From contig NZ_CP072036.1 in assembly GCF_018847375.1 (NCBI RefSeq), positions 1,302,001-1,366,000 on the forward strand: DNA of 64,000 bases, written 5' to 3'. This DNA is from Akkermansia massiliensis (GTDB lineage Bacteria > Verrucomicrobiota > Verrucomicrobiia > Verrucomicrobiales > Akkermansiaceae). This document shows positions 62,389 through 64,000 of the stretch, piece by piece; the stretch's first letter is position 1, and each line of letters begins with the position of its first letter. Position numbers and translations under genes: made by a program. The notes beneath the pieces are model-generated. The model saw nothing but the letters and a program-made list of their open reading frames with translations. It was not told where the DNA came from and made no database searches.

Positions 62389-63516
62389 ATGGAGAAGAGA
62401 AGGCTGCCGCGAATTCTGATCGTGACTGCGGGATACGGGGAAGGGCACAATTCCGCCGCCAGGGGTGTGCGGGATGCCCTCGCAGGGCGCGCGGAAGTCC
62501 GCGTGACGGACCTGTGCGCGGAGGCGATGCCCCGGATGTTCCGCCTGACGCGCGCCGCCTACCTGTGGATTATTTCCCGCCTGCCCCGCCTCTGGAAGCT
62601 GATGTACGAGGTGAGCGACAAGCGCAACCTGGCGGAAAAACCCGTCAAGGGGCTCGCTCCCGTGGAGCGTTTTCTGGAACGGCTGCTGCGGGATTGGAAG
62701 CCGGACGCCGTGGTCTGCACGTACATGGTGTATCCCTACATGCTGGATTCCCTGGCGGCCCGCACGGGGAACGCGGTGCCGTACTTGACCGTTGTGACGG
62801 ATTCCTTCGTCATCAATAAGTCCTGGCTGTGTTCGGAGTCCCCCCTGTGGGCCGTGACGGACCCCTGGACGCGGGAAATCATGGTGGAGAAGGGGCTTCC
62901 TCCGGACAGGGTGCGCGTCACGGGATTCCCCGTCAATCCCGGCCTGGGGGCGCTGGCGCGGGAGTGCCCCGTTTCCTGGAAGGCGGGCGAGCCGTTCCGG
63001 GTGCTTTATTTTGCCCAGCGTTCCGCACGGCATGCGCGCGCGGAGCTGGAGGCCATGCTGGAGGCGGACCCCTCCATACGCGTCACCTGCATCCTGGGCC
63101 GCCGGTTCAGGCGCATTTACCCCCATATCCGGGATTTGCGCGCCAGATACGGGCATAGGCTGGCCGTGCGCGGCTGGACGCGCCGCGTGCCCTTCTATCT
63201 CGCCGCCAGCCATGTGGTGGTTGGGAAAGCGGGAGGGGCCACCGTGCATGAGGTGCTGGCGTCTGCACGGCCCATGCTGGTAAACTTTCTTCTTCCGGGC
63301 CAGGAGGAGGGCAACGCCCGCCTGCTGGAAAAACTGGGCGGCGGCCGCCATGTGCCGGACGCCCGTGCCCTGGCTGCCGCCTTGCGGGAGATGGTAGAGG
63401 AAGGCGGTGCGCCGTGGAGGCGCATGCATGAAAATTTGGTGAAGGCGGAGATGACCGGGGGAAGCGGCAAGATAGCGGATTTGGTCTTGAAACTGGCGGA
63501 GGAACGTACTAACTGA
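62389..63516 (+). CDS. GT28/MGDG-synthase-like glycosyltransferase (UgtP-like)
   Basis: This 375-aa GT-B enzyme starts MEKRRLPRILIVTAGYGEGHNSAARG; the His in GEGHNSAA is the usual acceptor-side base. The C-terminal half has VGKAGGATVHEVLASARPML, the nucleotide-sugar site of the MGDG synthase/UgtP/MurG superfamily. Such enzymes glycosylate diacylglycerol to make glycolipids, with MurG-like roles as the alternative. Start 62389 removes an unlikely Pro/Ala-rich leader. It is followed 5 nt later by coaX. Confidence 0.88.
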   Translation: MEKRRLPRILIVTAGYGEGHNSAARGVRDALAGRAEVRVTDLCAEAMPRMFRLTRAAYLWIISRLPRLWKLMYEVSDKRNLAEKPVKGLAPVERFLERLLRDWKPDAVVCTYMVYPYMLDSLAARTGNAVPYLTVVTDSFVINKSWLCSESPLWAVTDPWTREIMVEKGLPPDRVRVTGFPVNPGLGALARECPVSWKAGEPFRVLYFAQRSARHARAELEAMLEADPSIRVTCILGRRFRRIYPHIRDLRARYGHRLAVRGWTRRVPFYLAASHVVVGKAGGATVHEVLASARPMLVNFLLPGQEEGNARLLEKLGGGRHVPDARALAAALREMVEEGGAPWRRMHENLVKAEMTGGSGKIADLVLKLAEERTN

Positions 63517-63521
63517 TTTCC

Positions 63522-64000
63522 GTGACTTATCTGCTGATCGACAATTCCAATACGCGCACCAAGTTCGTGCTTTCCACGCCGGACGCCCTGCTGCCGGAAC
63601 GGTACATGATTCCCACCCGGGAGGTGAGCGAGGAACGGCTGGATGAAGTGCTGGCCGGCGTCCATTACGATGCCGCCGTGGTGTGCTCCGTAGTGCCGCG
63701 CGTGGGGGAGGTGCTGAAAAACTGGATAGGCAAGCCGTGCCATTTCCTTTCCTGCGATTCCCGGCTGGGCGTGGGCATCGACTACCCCCACCCGCGCCAG
63801 ATAGGAGCCGACAGGCTGGCGAACGCCGTGGGCGCCGCGGCCTATTACGGCTGCCCGTGCGTCGTGGTGGACTTCGGCACTGCGGTGACCTTTGACGTGA
63901 TCGGCCCCCAATGCACCTATCTGGGCGGCGTCATTGCTCCAGGGCTTGCCAGCATGGGGGATTACCTGGAGCGCAATACCGCCCTTCTTCCCGCCATCGA
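63522..64000 (+). CDS. coaX: Type III pantothenate kinase (3' end outside window)
   Basis: The enzyme catalyses the first step of coenzyme A synthesis from pantothenate. A GTG at 63522 opens a frame running off the window (159 codons visible). Its motifs are LIDNSNTRTKFVL (phosphate 1), IGADRLANAVGAA, VVDFGTAVTFDVI (phosphate 2) and LGGVIAPGL, in the order and spacing of CoaX. Type III enzymes need a monovalent cation and are not inhibited by CoA. It begins 5 nt after the glycosyltransferase stop and may be coupled to it. Confidence 0.93.
   Translation, partial: MTYLLIDNSNTRTKFVLSTPDALLPERYMIPTREVSEERLDEVLAGVHYDAAVVCSVVPRVGEVLKNWIGKPCHFLSCDSRLGVGIDYPHPRQIGADRLANAVGAAAYYGCPCVVVDFGTAVTFDVIGPQCTYLGGVIAPGLASMGDYLERNTALLPAI

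Overview
This window is a high-GC, densely coded bacterial chromosome segment that looks like a mucin-degrading Verrucomicrobiota, most likely Akkermansia or a close relative. This is an inference from content. The window has two proteins ending in a Verrucomicrobia-style PEP-CTERM tail (VPEPATASL, a hydrophobic stretch, then a run of Arg), a very large secreted sulfatase with BACON and PA14-like modules, an N-acetylglucosamine-6-phosphate deacetylase, a galactokinase with its own sodium symporter, and many genes without a recognisable Shine-Dalgarno. No rRNA, tRNA, CRISPR array, phage or insertion sequence was recognised. The first and last genes (rpsE and coaX) are cut by the window edges.

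Layout. 1-4.3 kb: end of a spc-type ribosomal operon (rpsE, rplO, secY, adk, map) without rpmD. 4.3-14.5 kb: a membrane acyltransferase, a polyphosphate block (divergent Ppx-like protein, ppk1, a Phosphate-selective-porin-like barrel) and a giant VIT-VWA-TPR-DUF2135-LysM protein. 14.5-21.8 kb: a glycosyltransferase island, with two tandem GT8 genes on the minus strand and four tandem GT2 paralogues on the plus strand, around an intergenic region with paired dyad sites. 21.9-28.7 kb, minus strand: DJ-1/PfpI protein, a lipoylated E2-like protein lacking its catalytic residues, nagA, a zinc-ribbon protein, a secreted cyclophilin, an LplT-like MFS transporter and CstA. 29-34.2 kb: a PEP-CTERM protein and the multidomain sulfatase. 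34.4-38.4 kb, minus: rbfA, infB, nusA. 38.6-40.7 kb: xth, rdgB and a YtqB/MnmM-like methyltransferase. 40.8-43.6 kb: a Tat-exported DUF362 protein and a NapH/ferredoxin fusion with an internal Tat-like signal. 43.8-51.4 kb: a small membrane protein, GNAT, a secreted unknown, an ABCG-type fused transporter, a translationally coupled pair of exported unknowns and an L,D-transpeptidase. 51.7-54.1 kb: an RRM protein and an initiating sugar-phosphate transferase for polysaccharide synthesis. 54.3-57.8 kb: galK plus an SLC5 symporter with unusual extra segments. 58.1-64 kb: a second PEP-CTERM protein, a UvrD-type helicase, fmt, a GT28/MGDG-synthase-like glycosyltransferase and coaX.

How it fits together. 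Much of the accessory content concerns the cell surface and mucin-derived sugars: desulfation, GlcNAc-6-P deacetylation, galactose import and phosphorylation, polysaccharide initiation and extension, and PEP-CTERM proteins of the kind usually processed by an exosortase (none is in the window). The most interesting unexplained signal is a 15-bp dyad, CGGATT-N3-AATCCG, present four times: twice between the divergent GT8 and GT2 operons and twice between cstA and the first PEP-CTERM gene. In two of the four copies it lies at identical spacing directly behind a TTGACY box. It may define an undescribed surface-polysaccharide/PEP-CTERM regulon. Other points of interest are the apparently dead E2 protein, the Ppx homologue with eroded phosphate loops beside ppk1, the Fe-S fusion with an internal export signal, and a family of short GGCC hairpin repeats.
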